A stretch of DNA of 64,000 nt from Hydrogenophaga sp. A37 (lineage in GTDB: Bacteria; Pseudomonadota; Gammaproteobacteria; Burkholderiales; Burkholderiaceae_C), in contig NZ_MUNZ01000085.1 in the NCBI RefSeq assembly GCF_002001205.1, forward strand, positions 85,151 through 149,150, read 5' to 3'. Below the pieces are notes generated by a model. That model did not search any database, was not told where the DNA came from, and was given only the letters and a program-made list of their open reading frames with translations. Position 1 is the first letter of the stretch. Each line of letters opens with the position of its first letter. Below are positions 49,251 through 58,113 of this stretch, piece by piece. The position numbers were made by a program, and so were the translations under genes.

Positions 49251-51536
49251 TCACTTGCGCCTGACCACACGCACACCGGGCACATCACCCACCACAGCCA
49301 TGGCCCGCGAGACTTGGCGGGCGTCGGCAACCTCGATCGTGAATGTCATCCATGCGATGCCTTTGACCGACTGCGTCTGCACACCGATCACGTTCATCTT
49401 CTCGCGCGCAAACACTTCGGAGATATCTCTGAGCAACCCCTGCCTGTCCAGCGCCTCGACCGCTACATCGACCGGATACACCGCTGCCAGACCATCGCGG
49501 CCTGCGGGGGTCTGGCCACCCCATTGCACATCGATCACCCGATCAGGACTCTTGCGCTGCAAGTGCGCAAAGTCACTGCAATCGCTCCGGTGGATGCTCA
49601 CTCCCTTGCCTCGCGTAACAAACCCACAGATGTCATCGGGGGGCGCCGGTTTGCAACACTTGGCCAGTTGCGTCATCAAAGAGTCCACGCCCACCACCAG
49701 CACACCGCCACCGGCCGAACTGCTGGCCTTGCGTGGCTTCTTCAACCAGGGAGGTAGCTCATCAACCACGGTAGGTTCACCAGGGCGCAGCTGCAACTCG
49801 ATGGCTCGAAGCGACAACTCGTCTTTGCCCACCTGCTCGAACAGTTCCTGAGCCGAATTCAGGCCCATGGTGCTGGCCAGTTCGTCAAAACGAAGCGAGG
49901 TTCGACCTTCGCGCTGCAAAAGCTTTTCCACCGCCTCGCGGCCGCGCGCCACAGTCTCTTCCATGGCCAGAACGTTAAACCACGCACGCACCTTGCTCTT
50001 GGCACGGTGGCTGACCAGAAAGCCCAGCTCGGCATTCAGCCAGTCGCGTGAGGGGCCGCCGTCCTTGGTGGCGATGATCTCAACCGTCTGACCGTTCTGC
50101 AATGGCGTATTGAGCGTGACCATCGCGCCGTCCACCCGGGCCCCACGACAACGGTGACCCAGGCTGGTGTGCACCGAGTAGGCAAAGTCCACAGGGGTCC
50201 CGCCCTGCGGCAGCTCGACGATCGCAGCGTCGGGCGTGAGCACGTAGATGCGATCGTCGAACAGCCCCTGGGCCGTTCCGCTGAGATCACGCTCCCAAGC
50301 CAGCAGCTGGCGCAGCACGGCGATCTTGGCGTCGTACTCGGAGCTGGCCGACACACCGGCGTAACCCTTCGCGCCTGCTTCCTTATAAGCCCAGTGGGCC
50401 GCCACGCCGTGCTCTGCGTGATCGTGCATGGCTTGTGAGCGAATCTGGATCTCAAATGCCCTGCCCTGCGCGTCGCGCACCACAGTGTGCAGCGACTGAT
50501 AGCCATTGGGCTTGGGTTTGGCAATGTAGTCGTCAAACTCTTCAGGAACCGGCGTGAAATGGGCATGCACCAGCGCCAGCACACCGTAACAATCGTTCTT
50601 CTCAGGCACGACCACGCGCAGCGCACGAATGTCGAACACACGGTCAAAGTCCAGTGATTTGCCGCGCATCTTCTTGACGATGCTGTAGATGTGTTTCGGT
50701 CGCCCCTGTACCGAAGCGTGTATGCCCTGCTTTTGCAGGTCCCGCTCCAGTTGCGCTCGCACTTGCTCCACATGGACTTCTCGCTCGGCCCGCTTTTCAT
50801 CCAGAAAGCGCGCGACCTGCTTGTAGGTCTGAGGTTCGAGGAAACGGAACGCCAGGTCCTCCATTTCCCACTTGATCTGCCAGATGCCCAGACGGTTGGC
50901 CAACGGTGCAAACACGTGCAGCGACTCGCTCGCCAGCGCCTGCCCGGGGTCCTCCCTGCAAGTGGCGAAATAACGCAGGGTCTGCAGCCGCGATGCGAGG
51001 CGCAACATGACCACCCGCAGATCGCGTGAGAACGCCAGCAGCATCTTGCGCACGTTTTCAGTCTGGCTCGCGGCCAACTCAGACACCGGCGCCTTGGCCA
51101 GTGAAGTCAACGGCAGCGCCGCTTCATGCGCGGCCTGCCTTTCCTCGTTCTTTTTGGCCTGCACCTCGGCCGTCTTGACCCGAGCCTGACGTTGCAACTG
51201 CACAAGCTTCGTGGTCTCCAGCGCCAGCGCGGCGTAGTTGTCTCCAAACGCCTTGGCAATCACCTCTTGCGGCCGGTTCAGGTGCTGGCAGGCGTAGACC
51301 AGGTAGGCAGCGGCCTGCATCGCCTCGGAACCACCAATGTCCCGCAGTACCGCGGCCACGGCATCGGCGTGGGCGAGAACGTTTTCACCTGTATCCAACT
51401 GCTCACAGGCGAGCAACGGCTCAGCGAAGGCACGGGCACGCGCCAAAGCCTGGACCTCGTGCGGCAAGCTGTCGGACGTGGCGGCCACGATGGCCGATGG
51501 CTGGGAAAAAGGAGCCGCAGCGGCGCTGTACTTCAT
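49251..51536 (-). CDS. relA: GTP pyrophosphokinase RelA ((p)ppGpp synthetase)
   Basis: This 761-residue long RSH protein has a degenerate N-terminal HD domain: the HD pair expected after the AAAL helix is replaced (AAYLVYACQHL), and the late aspartate is serine (LRLASRLQTLR). The synthetase domain has RGKSLDFDRVFDIRA and EEFDDYIAKPKPNGYQSLHT; the EFDD acidic form is the RelA type, not the basic SpoT type. TGS (DRIYVLTPDAAIVELPQGGT), helical, zinc-finger and ACT domains follow. It makes (p)ppGpp on stalled ribosomes. It follows the hydrolase gene by 15 nt, so both are probably one operon. Confidence 0.93.
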   Translation of the reverse strand: MKYSAAAAPFSQPSAIVAATSDSLPHEVQALARARAFAEPLLACEQLDTGENVLAHADAVAAVLRDIGGSEAMQAAAYLVYACQHLNRPQEVIAKAFGDNYAALALETTKLVQLQRQARVKTAEVQAKKNEERQAAHEAALPLTSLAKAPVSELAASQTENVRKMLLAFSRDLRVVMLRLASRLQTLRYFATCREDPGQALASESLHVFAPLANRLGIWQIKWEMEDLAFRFLEPQTYKQVARFLDEKRAEREVHVEQVRAQLERDLQKQGIHASVQGRPKHIYSIVKKMRGKSLDFDRVFDIRALRVVVPEKNDCYGVLALVHAHFTPVPEEFDDYIAKPKPNGYQSLHTVVRDAQGRAFEIQIRSQAMHDHAEHGVAAHWAYKEAGAKGYAGVSASSEYDAKIAVLRQLLAWERDLSGTAQGLFDDRIYVLTPDAAIVELPQGGTPVDFAYSVHTSLGHRCRGARVDGAMVTLNTPLQNGQTVEIIATKDGGPSRDWLNAELGFLVSHRAKSKVRAWFNVLAMEETVARGREAVEKLLQREGRTSLRFDELASTMGLNSAQELFEQVGKDELSLRAIELQLRPGEPTVVDELPPWLKKPRKASSSAGGGVLVVGVDSLMTQLAKCCKPAPPDDICGFVTRGKGVSIHRSDCSDFAHLQRKSPDRVIDVQWGGQTPAGRDGLAAVYPVDVAVEALDRQGLLRDISEVFAREKMNVIGVQTQSVKGIAWMTFTIEVADARQVSRAMAVVGDVPGVRVVRRK

Positions 51537-51551
51537 GGCGATGGTTCGACT

Positions 51552-52487
51552 TCAGTCCGCCAAAAGGCAATCGCGCACGGCAGCAATCTGGTCCGCCGCC
51601 ACCAGCGTGGGCGCATGCCCTACGCCGGCGAATTCGATGCAGTGCGCACGTGGACCCCGCACGGTCATGGCTCGGGCGGTGTCTGGGGTCAGAAGGTCGG
51701 ACTGGGCGCCACGCAGGAGCAACGTGGGCGCGGTGATCGCGTCGTACAGCCCCCACAGCGCCGCCTCCCCGTCCTTCACCGCTTGCTGTGCCGCCGCCTG
51801 ATCGGGCGCATCTGTCAGGGCCCTGAGCGGCAAGGCGAGCGCCGGGTCGTAGTGCAGCCACCAACGCCCGTCTCGCTCCCGGAGCATGGGGCGCGAAAGT
51901 GCCTGCCATTGCTCGGGCGTATGAGGACCAAATCCGATGGAAATGGCCACCAGATGATCGGCCGCCTCTTTTTCGCTGCCGAATGAGGGATTGAGGCCCA
52001 GATAGGTACCGATGCGCAGCAGCGCTTCCCACTGGATCACGGGACCCACGTCGTTGAGCACCAGCCGGCGCAAACCGAAGGCCGGTTGGGCCGCCAGCGC
52101 CATGCCGATCAGGCCGCCCATGCTGGTGCCCACCCAGTCGATCCGGACAGCTGGATCCTGCTCTCGCAAATGCATGATCAGCTTGGCCAGATCCGCCACG
52201 TAGGTGCCCACCTGATAAGCCATTGGGTCGGCGAGCCAGTCGCTGTGCCCTCGACCAGCGACATCCACCGCGAGCACGCGCGCTTGAAGACTCAGTTCAC
52301 GGGCCAGCGTGTCAAAGTCGCGCCCCTGGCGAGACAGGCCGTGCACGCAGAGCACCACCCGGTGAGCATCAGCACCGGCTGCCGCGGGCCAATCCCAGTA
52401 AGCCATGCGGCGTGCGGCTCCACCAATGGCCAGCGGACCATCCACTGCGAGAAACCGAAGCTGGGGCACCTGACTGAAACCGCTCAT
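51552..52487 (-). CDS. Alpha/beta hydrolase
   Basis: The 311-residue protein from ATG 52487 has GGAG 9 nt and AAGGG just upstream; the frame extends further but without similarity. The fold shows VVLCVHGLSRQGRDF (oxyanion), VDVAGRGHSDW, the nucleophile in WVGTSMGGLIGMALA, an acid near LLRGAQSDLL and the histidine in FAGVGHAPTL. It resembles MhpC-like carboxyl hydrolases, and the substrate is unknown. It lies upstream of relA and is divergent from the hydroxybutyrate dehydrogenase gene. Confidence 0.85.
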   Translation of the reverse strand: MSGFSQVPQLRFLAVDGPLAIGGAARRMAYWDWPAAAGADAHRVVLCVHGLSRQGRDFDTLARELSLQARVLAVDVAGRGHSDWLADPMAYQVGTYVADLAKLIMHLREQDPAVRIDWVGTSMGGLIGMALAAQPAFGLRRLVLNDVGPVIQWEALLRIGTYLGLNPSFGSEKEAADHLVAISIGFGPHTPEQWQALSRPMLRERDGRWWLHYDPALALPLRALTDAPDQAAAQQAVKDGEAALWGLYDAITAPTLLLRGAQSDLLTPDTARAMTVRGPRAHCIEFAGVGHAPTLVAADQIAAVRDCLLAD

Positions 52488-52554
52488 CCCTTGAGACTCC
52501 GTGATAATGACTTTAATGCGTTTGAACCTATCGTAATGGAACTGGAGAACCCTC

Positions 52555-53325
52555 ATGCTTGCCAACAAAACCGCCCTCATCACCGGATCCACCAGCGGCA
52601 TCGGTTTGGGCATTGCCAAGTCCCTCGCCCGCCAGGGCGCCAACATCGTGCTCAACGGCTTCGGGGACGTCGAAGGTCCAAAGGCCGAGATCGCGGCGCT
52701 GGGTGTGAAGGTGGCCTACCACGGCGCAGACATGAGCAAGGCCAGCGACATCGAAGACATGATGAGCTTCGCCGCGGTGCAGTTTGGGCAGGTAGACATT
52801 CTGGTGAACAACGCGGGCATTCAGCATGTGGCCCGCATCGAAAGCTTTCCCATTGATCGTTGGGACGCGATCATCGCGATCAACCTCTCCAGCGCCTTTC
52901 ACGCGACCCGCCTTGCTTTGCCGACCATGCAAGCCCGCAACTGGGGACGCATCATCAACGTCGCCTCGGTCCACGGCCTCGTGGGTTCTGCGGAAAAATC
53001 GGCCTATGTCGCTGCGAAGCATGGTGTGGTCGGTCTGACCAAAGTGACGGCACTGGAAAACGCCACCAGCGGCGTGACCTGCAACGCCATCTGCCCTGGT
53101 TGGGTGCTCACGCCTCTGGTTCAGAAGCAGGTGGACGCCAAGGCAGCCGCTTTGGGCATCTCGAACGAAGACGCCAAGAAGCAGTTGCTGGGCGAGAAAG
53201 AGCCCTCCATGCAGTTCACCACCCCGGAGGAACTGGGCGAGCTGGCCGTGTTCTTCTGCTCGCCGGCCGGCGCCAACGTGCGCGGCGTGGCATGGAACAT
53301 GGACGGTGGCTGGGTCGCTCAATAG
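52555..53325 (+). CDS. 3-hydroxybutyrate dehydrogenase (SDR family)
   Basis: This 256-residue protein is a short-chain dehydrogenase: TGSTSGIGLGIAKSLA for NAD binding, NNAGIQHVARIE, the catalytic serine in INVASVHGLVGS and the YxxxK pair in SAYVAAKHG. The C-terminal CNAICPGWVLTPLVQKQVDAKA and LLGEKEPSMQFTTPEE are typical of D-3-hydroxybutyrate dehydrogenases. It oxidises 3-hydroxybutyrate to acetoacetate in PHB breakdown. TGGAG precedes ATG 52555. A strong terminator follows. Confidence 0.93.
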   Translation: MLANKTALITGSTSGIGLGIAKSLARQGANIVLNGFGDVEGPKAEIAALGVKVAYHGADMSKASDIEDMMSFAAVQFGQVDILVNNAGIQHVARIESFPIDRWDAIIAINLSSAFHATRLALPTMQARNWGRIINVASVHGLVGSAEKSAYVAAKHGVVGLTKVTALENATSGVTCNAICPGWVLTPLVQKQVDAKAAALGISNEDAKKQLLGEKEPSMQFTTPEELGELAVFFCSPAGANVRGVAWNMDGGWVAQ

Positions 53326-53337
53326 ACAATGGCAAAC

Positions 53338-53374
53338 CCAAAAAGAAACCCGGCTGTGCCGGGTTTCTTTTTGG
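53338..53374. terminator. Bidirectional terminator between convergent genes
   Basis: A perfect 17-bp stem (CCAAAAAGAAACCCGGC / GCCGGGTTTCTTTTTGG) with a TGT loop. The A/T-rich base gives a T-run in both directions. It ends the hydroxybutyrate dehydrogenase gene (plus) and the SIMPL-domain gene (minus, ending at 53392). Confidence 0.93.
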
Positions 53375-53391
53375 AAGAACCGAAACAAGGC

Positions 53392-54147
53392 TCAGCGCAA
53401 CTGAATCGAACCCGACACCGTCACGTTGACCAGGCTCTTGCCCGCCTCCGCGGGCACAGGCGCCGCATCGGACGACATCGCCACATTGGCCCGAGCGGCC
53501 ATCGGGCGCGGATACCCGGCACCGCCTCCCTGATCGGCCGAGCTGATCGACAGCTCACGCAGGCTGTAACCCGAAAACCCGAAGCCCTTGGCGACTTCAT
53601 CCGCACGGGCCTTGAAGCGCGTGATTGCCAGGGCCTGTACATCGGACTCCAGCTTTTGTTGAGCCTCGCGCGAGAGCGAGAAGGCCATGTTGGCCATGGT
53701 CAAGGTCTGCACCTTTCCCGCCGTGCTGCTGATGCGCACAAAGTCCCGGCCTTCCAGAACCAGCTCGGTGCTGCCTTGCCAGCCATTGATCTCGCCGTTG
53801 CTCCCGTAACGGGGGTACAGGCTCAGCTGCCCGGTGCGCACCTCCAGCTGTTTCGGTATGGCCTCCGCCTTCGCCGCGGTCAGGGCCGCATCCAGGGCCT
53901 GTTTGAGTTGGTTCTGCACCACGGCCGCGTCGCTGCCTTCGCGGGTGGTGGTCAAGGTCATGCTCAACCAGTCTTGCGGTACATCCAGAAATCCGCTGGC
54001 CGCGATGTTCACCACGTTGGCGGGCTCATTGGGCTGGGGCTGCTGGGCGCTGGCGCCGGCGTGCCATGCCCACCCTGCGGTCAACACCAGCGAAACAAGC
54101 CACCCGCGGCGCACAGAGGACGTCCCCATCAATAGCCTCGGGTTCAT
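53392..54147 (-). CDS. SIMPL (DUF541) domain periplasmic protein
   Basis: This 251-residue protein has a signal peptide (VSLVLTAGWAWHAGASAQ region, cleavage near residue 35) and the SIMPL/DUF541 domain: VVNIAASGFLDVPQDWLSMTL, many alternating helices and strands, TRFKARADEVAKGFGFSGYSL and a C-terminal VNVTVSGSIQL. Members are periplasmic or outer-membrane linked and poorly understood (YggE, implicated in oxidative stress, is one). ATG 54147 overlaps the stop of the upstream gene by 4 nt, which supports this start. Confidence 0.9.
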   Translation of the reverse strand: MNPRLLMGTSSVRRGWLVSLVLTAGWAWHAGASAQQPQPNEPANVVNIAASGFLDVPQDWLSMTLTTTREGSDAAVVQNQLKQALDAALTAAKAEAIPKQLEVRTGQLSLYPRYGSNGEINGWQGSTELVLEGRDFVRISSTAGKVQTLTMANMAFSLSREAQQKLESDVQALAITRFKARADEVAKGFGFSGYSLRELSISSADQGGGAGYPRPMAARANVAMSSDAAPVPAEAGKSLVNVTVSGSIQLR

Positions 54148-54425
54148 TTGTTGCGCTTGGCTTCAGCGGTCTGGCCGCGCAGCTGCTCGCGCAGGCGCTG
54201 GCGCTCCTCCACACTGAGGCGATAGGGCTTGCCGGACGACTCGTCTGCGCTCACCGGCTGGCGCAAGGCATCGCGCAGGCGATGGGTCGGGCGGGCATCC
54301 CCCGACTCGGAAGACACGGAGGGCACCACGGTCATGGCCTGCAATGGGGGTTCGCGGAGGTCGAGCGCATGGACCCAGGCCGGCAGACCAAGAACCACTG
54401 CAAGTACGGCTTTTTGGGTTGTCAT
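54144..54425 (-). CDS. Small exported protein, unknown function
   Basis: This 93-residue protein has a short signal peptide (MTTQKAVLAVVLGLPAWVHA). The mature part is disordered and then ends in a basic helix (YRLSVEERQRLREQLRGQ) that resembles the repeat unit of the DUF3106 protein at 62917. It overlaps the SIMPL-domain gene by 4 nt (ATGA), so the two are translated together. It is divergent from ompR. Function unknown. Confidence 0.75.
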   Translation of the reverse strand: MTTQKAVLAVVLGLPAWVHALDLREPPLQAMTVVPSVSSESGDARPTHRLRDALRQPVSADESSGKPYRLSVEERQRLREQLRGQTAEAKRNK

Positions 54426-54594
54426 GAAAAGTTCAGATCACGGGTGTGTTCTGGATTGTGGGCGGGAGCACAGTAACGGTCTTGAGGTCTTGGGCAACAG
54501 TTGTAACCGCCTGTCAGAAAAACAAAAATCCAGCGCTGATAAGCACTTGGCGCTGCCACAATCGAGTTTGTTACATTTACCGAGAGTTGCTACC
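54426..54594. promoter_or_regulatory. Divergent region before ompR
   Basis: This 169-nt gap must hold promoters for ompR-envZ (plus) and the SIMPL operon (minus). It is less GC-rich than the genes, with AAAAACAAAAA near 54519 and TTGTTACATTTA near 54568-54579. No certain -35/-10 pair or OmpR box was recognised. Confidence 0.4.
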
Positions 54595-55326
54595 ATGCCA
54601 CAAACTGCTGCCCGCCCGAACAAGATTTTGGTCGTGGACGACGATGTCCGCATCCGCGATCTGCTCCGCCGTTACCTCATGCAGGAAGGCTTCGAGGTCA
54701 TGCTCGCCGAAGATGGCAAGGCCTTGAACCGGGTGCTGCAGCGCGAAGCGGTCGACCTGATCGTGCTCGATCTGATGATGCCCGGCGAAGATGGCCTGTC
54801 GATCTGCCGGCGCCTGCGCGCCAATGGCGACCGCACCCCCATCATCATGCTCACTGCCAAGAGTGAAGACGTCGACCGCATCGTGGGCCTGGAAGTGGGG
54901 GCCGACGACTACCTGGGCAAACCCTTCAACCCCCGCGAACTGCTGGCCCGTGTGCACGCGGTGCTGCGCCGCCGACCGCCGACAGAGGTGCCCGGAGCGC
55001 CGTCTCAAGACGCCGAGGTGGTGAATTTCGGGCCTTTCGAGTTCGACCTCAGCCTGCGCACGCTGCGCAAAGACAGCGCAGACCTGCCGCTGACCACTGG
55101 CGAGTTCGCGATGCTCAAGGCGCTGGTGCGCCATCCGCGCCAGCCGCTCTCTCGCGAGAAACTGGCCCAACTCGCCCGTGGCCGGGAGTTCGAGCCTTTT
55201 GACCGCAGTCTGGACGTGCAAGTTTCGCGCTTGCGCAAGCTGATTGAAGAGGACGCGGCTTCTCCGCGCTACCTGCAGACGGTCTGGGGGGTGGGCTACG
55301 TGTTCGTTCCGGACGGCAACGCCTGA
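54595..55326 (+). CDS. ompR: OmpR-family response regulator
   Basis: The 243-residue protein from ATG 54595 has a receiver domain with DDDVRIRDLLRRYL, phosphorylated D59 in LIVLDLMMPGEDG, LTAKSEDVDRI and LGKPFNPREL, and a winged-helix DNA-binding domain (LTTGEFAMLKALVRHPRQPLSREKL, then LDVQVSRLRKLIEEDAASPR). It is closest to OmpR by overall motifs and its partner. The frame runs further upstream to 54229 but without similarity. Its stop overlaps the envZ ATG by one base. Confidence 0.93.
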   Translation: MPQTAARPNKILVVDDDVRIRDLLRRYLMQEGFEVMLAEDGKALNRVLQREAVDLIVLDLMMPGEDGLSICRRLRANGDRTPIIMLTAKSEDVDRIVGLEVGADDYLGKPFNPRELLARVHAVLRRRPPTEVPGAPSQDAEVVNFGPFEFDLSLRTLRKDSADLPLTTGEFAMLKALVRHPRQPLSREKLAQLARGREFEPFDRSLDVQVSRLRKLIEEDAASPRYLQTVWGVGYVFVPDGNA

Positions 55327-56735
55327 TGACCGAAGAGTCCCGCGTTCCGTCGTTCGAAACCGAGCCGGCTTCGCTGGAGACCGCCCCCGCGCCATTGGAG
55401 GTACGTCCTCCGCGCGAGGTGAGCCTGTTCTGGCGCACCTTTTTTCTGCTGTCCCTGCTCCTGCTGGGCTGCTTCGCGGCTTGGCTGCAAACCTTTCGGG
55501 CCTTGGAGTTTGAGCCCCGCACGCTGCAAAGCGCGCAGCAGCTGGCCTCGCTGGTCAACCTCAGCCGCGCTGCGCTGGTGCATTCGGACTCCATCGCCCG
55601 TGTGTCGCTGGTCAAGACCATGGCCGATGAGGAGCAGGTGCGCATCGCACCCCGAGAGCCGGGCGATGTCTACCGCCGGTACGACGCCGATCCACTCAGC
55701 CGCACGGTGAGCGCCCAACTGAGCGCCCGGCTTGGCGCTGACACGGTGGTGGCGCGAGAAGTCAACGGCAAGCCAGGTCTCTGGATCGGGTTTTCCATCG
55801 ATGGCGATCCCTACTGGCTGCAGACCGACCCGTCGCGGGTCGAGTTGGTCACCGGCACCACCTGGCTGATCTGGCTGGGCACGGCGGCGGTGCTCTCACT
55901 CACGGGCGCAGCGTTGATCGCGCGCTTGATCAACCGGCCGCTTCAGAAGCTGTCTTTCGCCGCCAGCCGCGTGCGCGAGGGCGACTTCAACTCCAGCCAG
56001 CTCAACGAAGCGGTCGCGACCAGCGAGATTCGCCAGGTCAACATCGGTTTCAACCGCATGGCGCAGCGCCTCTCCAAGATCGAGCAGGACCGGGCGCTGA
56101 TGCTGGCCGGCATTTCCCACGACCTGCGCACACCGCTGGCCCGGCTGCGGCTCGAAACGGAAATGAGCGTGCACGACCTGCAGGCCCGAGAGCACATGGC
56201 GGCCGACATCGAACAGGTCAACGCGATCATCGATAAATTCCTCGACTACGCGCGGCCTGATCATCTGGAAGCACAGCGGGTGGATCTCAATGAAGTGATC
56301 GACGCGGCGGTGTTTGCGCTGGGCACCGCGCCCGATGTGGTGGTGCAGACCCGCATCCCGCCCGGCACCGCGGTGATGGGTGACGCGGTTGAACTCAATC
56401 GCGTGTTTTCCAACCTGCTGGAAAACGCCTTGCGCTACGGCAAGAATCCGGTGACGGGCGTTGTCCACATCGAGATCGGCGCCAAGGCGAAAGACGAGTG
56501 GGTGCTGCTCAAGTTGCGTGACCACGGCTCCGGGGTGGCCCCCGAGATGCTGACGCAGTTGACACAGCCCTTCTTCCGTGGCGACGCATCGCGCAGTGCC
56601 GCCACCGGCACCGGCCTCGGGCTGGCGATCGTGGAACGGGCCATTGCGCGCATGGGCGGTCGCTTTGCGCTGGCCAACAGCACCTCCGGTGGACTGTCGG
56701 CACACATCAAACTGCCCATCGCGAAAAAGGACTGA
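55326..56735 (+). CDS. envZ: EnvZ-like sensor histidine kinase
   Basis: This 469-residue kinase has membrane helices near residues 36-60 and 180-205 flanking a periplasmic region of about 120 residues, a HAMP domain (INRPLQKLSFAASRVREGDF), HisKA with H265 in LAGISHDLRTPLARLRLE, and an ATPase domain (VFSNLLENALRYGK, LRDHGSGVAPEML, GTGLGLAIVERA). Its start overlaps the ompR stop by one base. It is the likely partner of OmpR for osmotic or envelope control of porins, inferred from the family. Confidence 0.92.
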   Translation: MTEESRVPSFETEPASLETAPAPLEVRPPREVSLFWRTFFLLSLLLLGCFAAWLQTFRALEFEPRTLQSAQQLASLVNLSRAALVHSDSIARVSLVKTMADEEQVRIAPREPGDVYRRYDADPLSRTVSAQLSARLGADTVVAREVNGKPGLWIGFSIDGDPYWLQTDPSRVELVTGTTWLIWLGTAAVLSLTGAALIARLINRPLQKLSFAASRVREGDFNSSQLNEAVATSEIRQVNIGFNRMAQRLSKIEQDRALMLAGISHDLRTPLARLRLETEMSVHDLQAREHMAADIEQVNAIIDKFLDYARPDHLEAQRVDLNEVIDAAVFALGTAPDVVVQTRIPPGTAVMGDAVELNRVFSNLLENALRYGKNPVTGVVHIEIGAKAKDEWVLLKLRDHGSGVAPEMLTQLTQPFFRGDASRSAATGTGLGLAIVERAIARMGGRFALANSTSGGLSAHIKLPIAKKD

Positions 56736-56767
56736 AGGGCTCTGCCTTCGGTCCGATCCGCCCTTCT

Positions 56768-57271
56768 TCAATCGGCTGGAGCGCGCACGAGCAGCGCCAC
56801 GGCGCGGGCTTCCATCGAGAGCCCCTGCCCCACCGGCCCCAGCTTCTCGGCTGTCTTGGCTTTCACGTTGACCTGGTCCACGGCCACCCCGAGCGCGGTG
56901 GCGATGCGTTCGCACATGGCGGAAATGTGAGGTGACAGCTTGGGCGCCTGGGCGATCACCGTGCTGTCGACATTGCCGATCTCGAAGCCCGCCGCGCGCA
57001 CGCGCCGCGCCACCTCCGTCAACAGAAGCAACGAGTCGGAGCCTTTGAAACGCTCGTCCGTGTCGGGGAAATGACGGCCGATGTCGCCAAGCGCCGCAGC
57101 ACCCAGCAGCGCGTCGGTGATGGCGTGCAGCAGCACATCGGCATCCGAGTGCCCGAGCAGGCCCAGTGTGTGCGGGATGGTGACGCCACCGATGATCAGC
57201 GGGCGACCGGGCACCAGGGCGTGCACGTCCCAACCCTCGCCGATGCGGAAGGGGATTTTGATGGGGTTCAT
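56768..57271 (-). CDS. ispF: 2-C-methyl-D-erythritol 2,4-cyclodiphosphate synthase
   Basis: The 167-residue protein from ATG 57271 has the metal-binding DVH in [57 protein letters not shown] and the C-terminal [13 protein letters not shown]. It is a trimeric zinc enzyme of the MEP pathway. Its start overlaps the ispD stop by 4 nt. The longer upstream frame overlaps ispD and is rejected. Confidence 0.98.
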   Translation of the reverse strand: MNPIKIPFRIGEGWDVHALVPGRPLIIGGVTIPHTLGLLGHSDADVLLHAITDALLGAAALGDIGRHFPDTDERFKGSDSLLLLTEVARRVRAAGFEIGNVDSTVIAQAPKLSPHISAMCERIATALGVAVDQVNVKAKTAEKLGPVGQGLSMEARAVALLVRAPAD

Positions 57272-57990
57272 GCTCGGCTCCTCAGGATGGCTTCCGCCAG
57301 GGCAAAGTCTTCCGGGTAGGTGACCTTGAAGTTTTGTGCACTGCCGGGCACCAGCAGCGGCCGCTGGCCCGCCAGCTCCATGGCGCTGGCCTCGTCGGTC
57401 ACGCCGGCAAAGCCGTTGCTGGCCTGGGCGGCCAGCGCCGCCTGCAAAGCGCCAACGCGGAACATCTGTGGCGTCTGCGCGAGCCATTTGTCAGACCGGT
57501 CCACCGTCGCGGCCACGCGACCACGGGCTTCGGTCTTGAGCGTGTCGGGCAGCTTGAGCGCGAGCAGCCCGCCCACAGGGTCGCCCTCGCAAGCGTCGAT
57601 CAGCGCGTCAATCTGTGCCGGGGTGATCAGACAACGCGCCGCGTCGTGCACCAGCACCCAGTCGCGGGCGTCCGCCCCCGTGTCCAACAAAGCCTGCAAA
57701 CCGTTGAACACGCTGGCAGCACGCGTGCTGCCGCCCACGCGGGCGAGCTGGATGTGTGGGTCGTCATCGCTCAAGAATCCATCGCCAGGCGCCACCACCA
57801 CCAGACAGCGTTCGATGCGCCTCACCAACTGAAACGCCGCCAGCGTGTGCAGCACCATGGGCTGGCCGGCGACTGGCTCGTATTGCTTGGGCTCAGTCGT
57901 GCCAGCGCGGGAGCCCGTGCCGGCGCAGGGCATCAAGGCATGGCAACGGGGTGCCGGGTTAGGGGGCATTGGTGCAGGGATGTCGGTCAT
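57268..57990 (-). CDS. ispD: 2-C-methyl-D-erythritol 4-phosphate cytidylyltransferase
   Basis: This 240-residue protein has the CTP-binding loop in [20 protein letters not shown] with the conserved arginine and lysine, [29 protein letters not shown], and TDEASAMEL. It makes CDP-methylerythritol, the substrate for the next MEP enzymes. It is coupled to ispF by a 4-nt overlap and is divergent from mfd. The N-terminus has an extra Pro-rich segment ([15 protein letters not shown]) before the core. Confidence 0.97.
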   Translation of the reverse strand: MTDIPAPMPPNPAPRCHALMPCAGTGSRAGTTEPKQYEPVAGQPMVLHTLAAFQLVRRIERCLVVVAPGDGFLSDDDPHIQLARVGGSTRAASVFNGLQALLDTGADARDWVLVHDAARCLITPAQIDALIDACEGDPVGGLLALKLPDTLKTEARGRVAATVDRSDKWLAQTPQMFRVGALQAALAAQASNGFAGVTDEASAMELAGQRPLLVPGSAQNFKVTYPEDFALAEAILRSRA

Positions 57991-58022
57991 GGAGGTGAGC
58001 GCATTCTAGAATCAGGCCTTTC

Positions 58023-58052
58023 ACACCCCCCACCTCCTCAGGTGGGGGGTGT
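58023..58052 (+). promoter_or_regulatory. GC-rich hairpin in the mfd leader
   Basis: ACACCCCCCACCT (58023-58035) and AGGTGGGGGGTGT (58040-58052) form a perfect 13-bp stem with a CCTC loop, followed by TT then GTC. A plus -10 candidate TAGAAT lies at about 58006-58011, so the hairpin would be near the 5' end of mfd mRNA. It may be an attenuator, a 5' stabiliser or a stray terminator. Confidence 0.5.
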
Positions 58053-58113
58053 TTGTCATGGAAGCGGCTGGGCCCGAGGCCTTGCTTCCCACATCGCGCG
58101 AGCCACCAAGCCC

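Noticed and set aside
57334..58113. Long in-frame N-terminal extension of mfd
   Set aside because: It lies opposite ispD, lacks Mfd similarity, and the Mfd family start matches ATG 58114.
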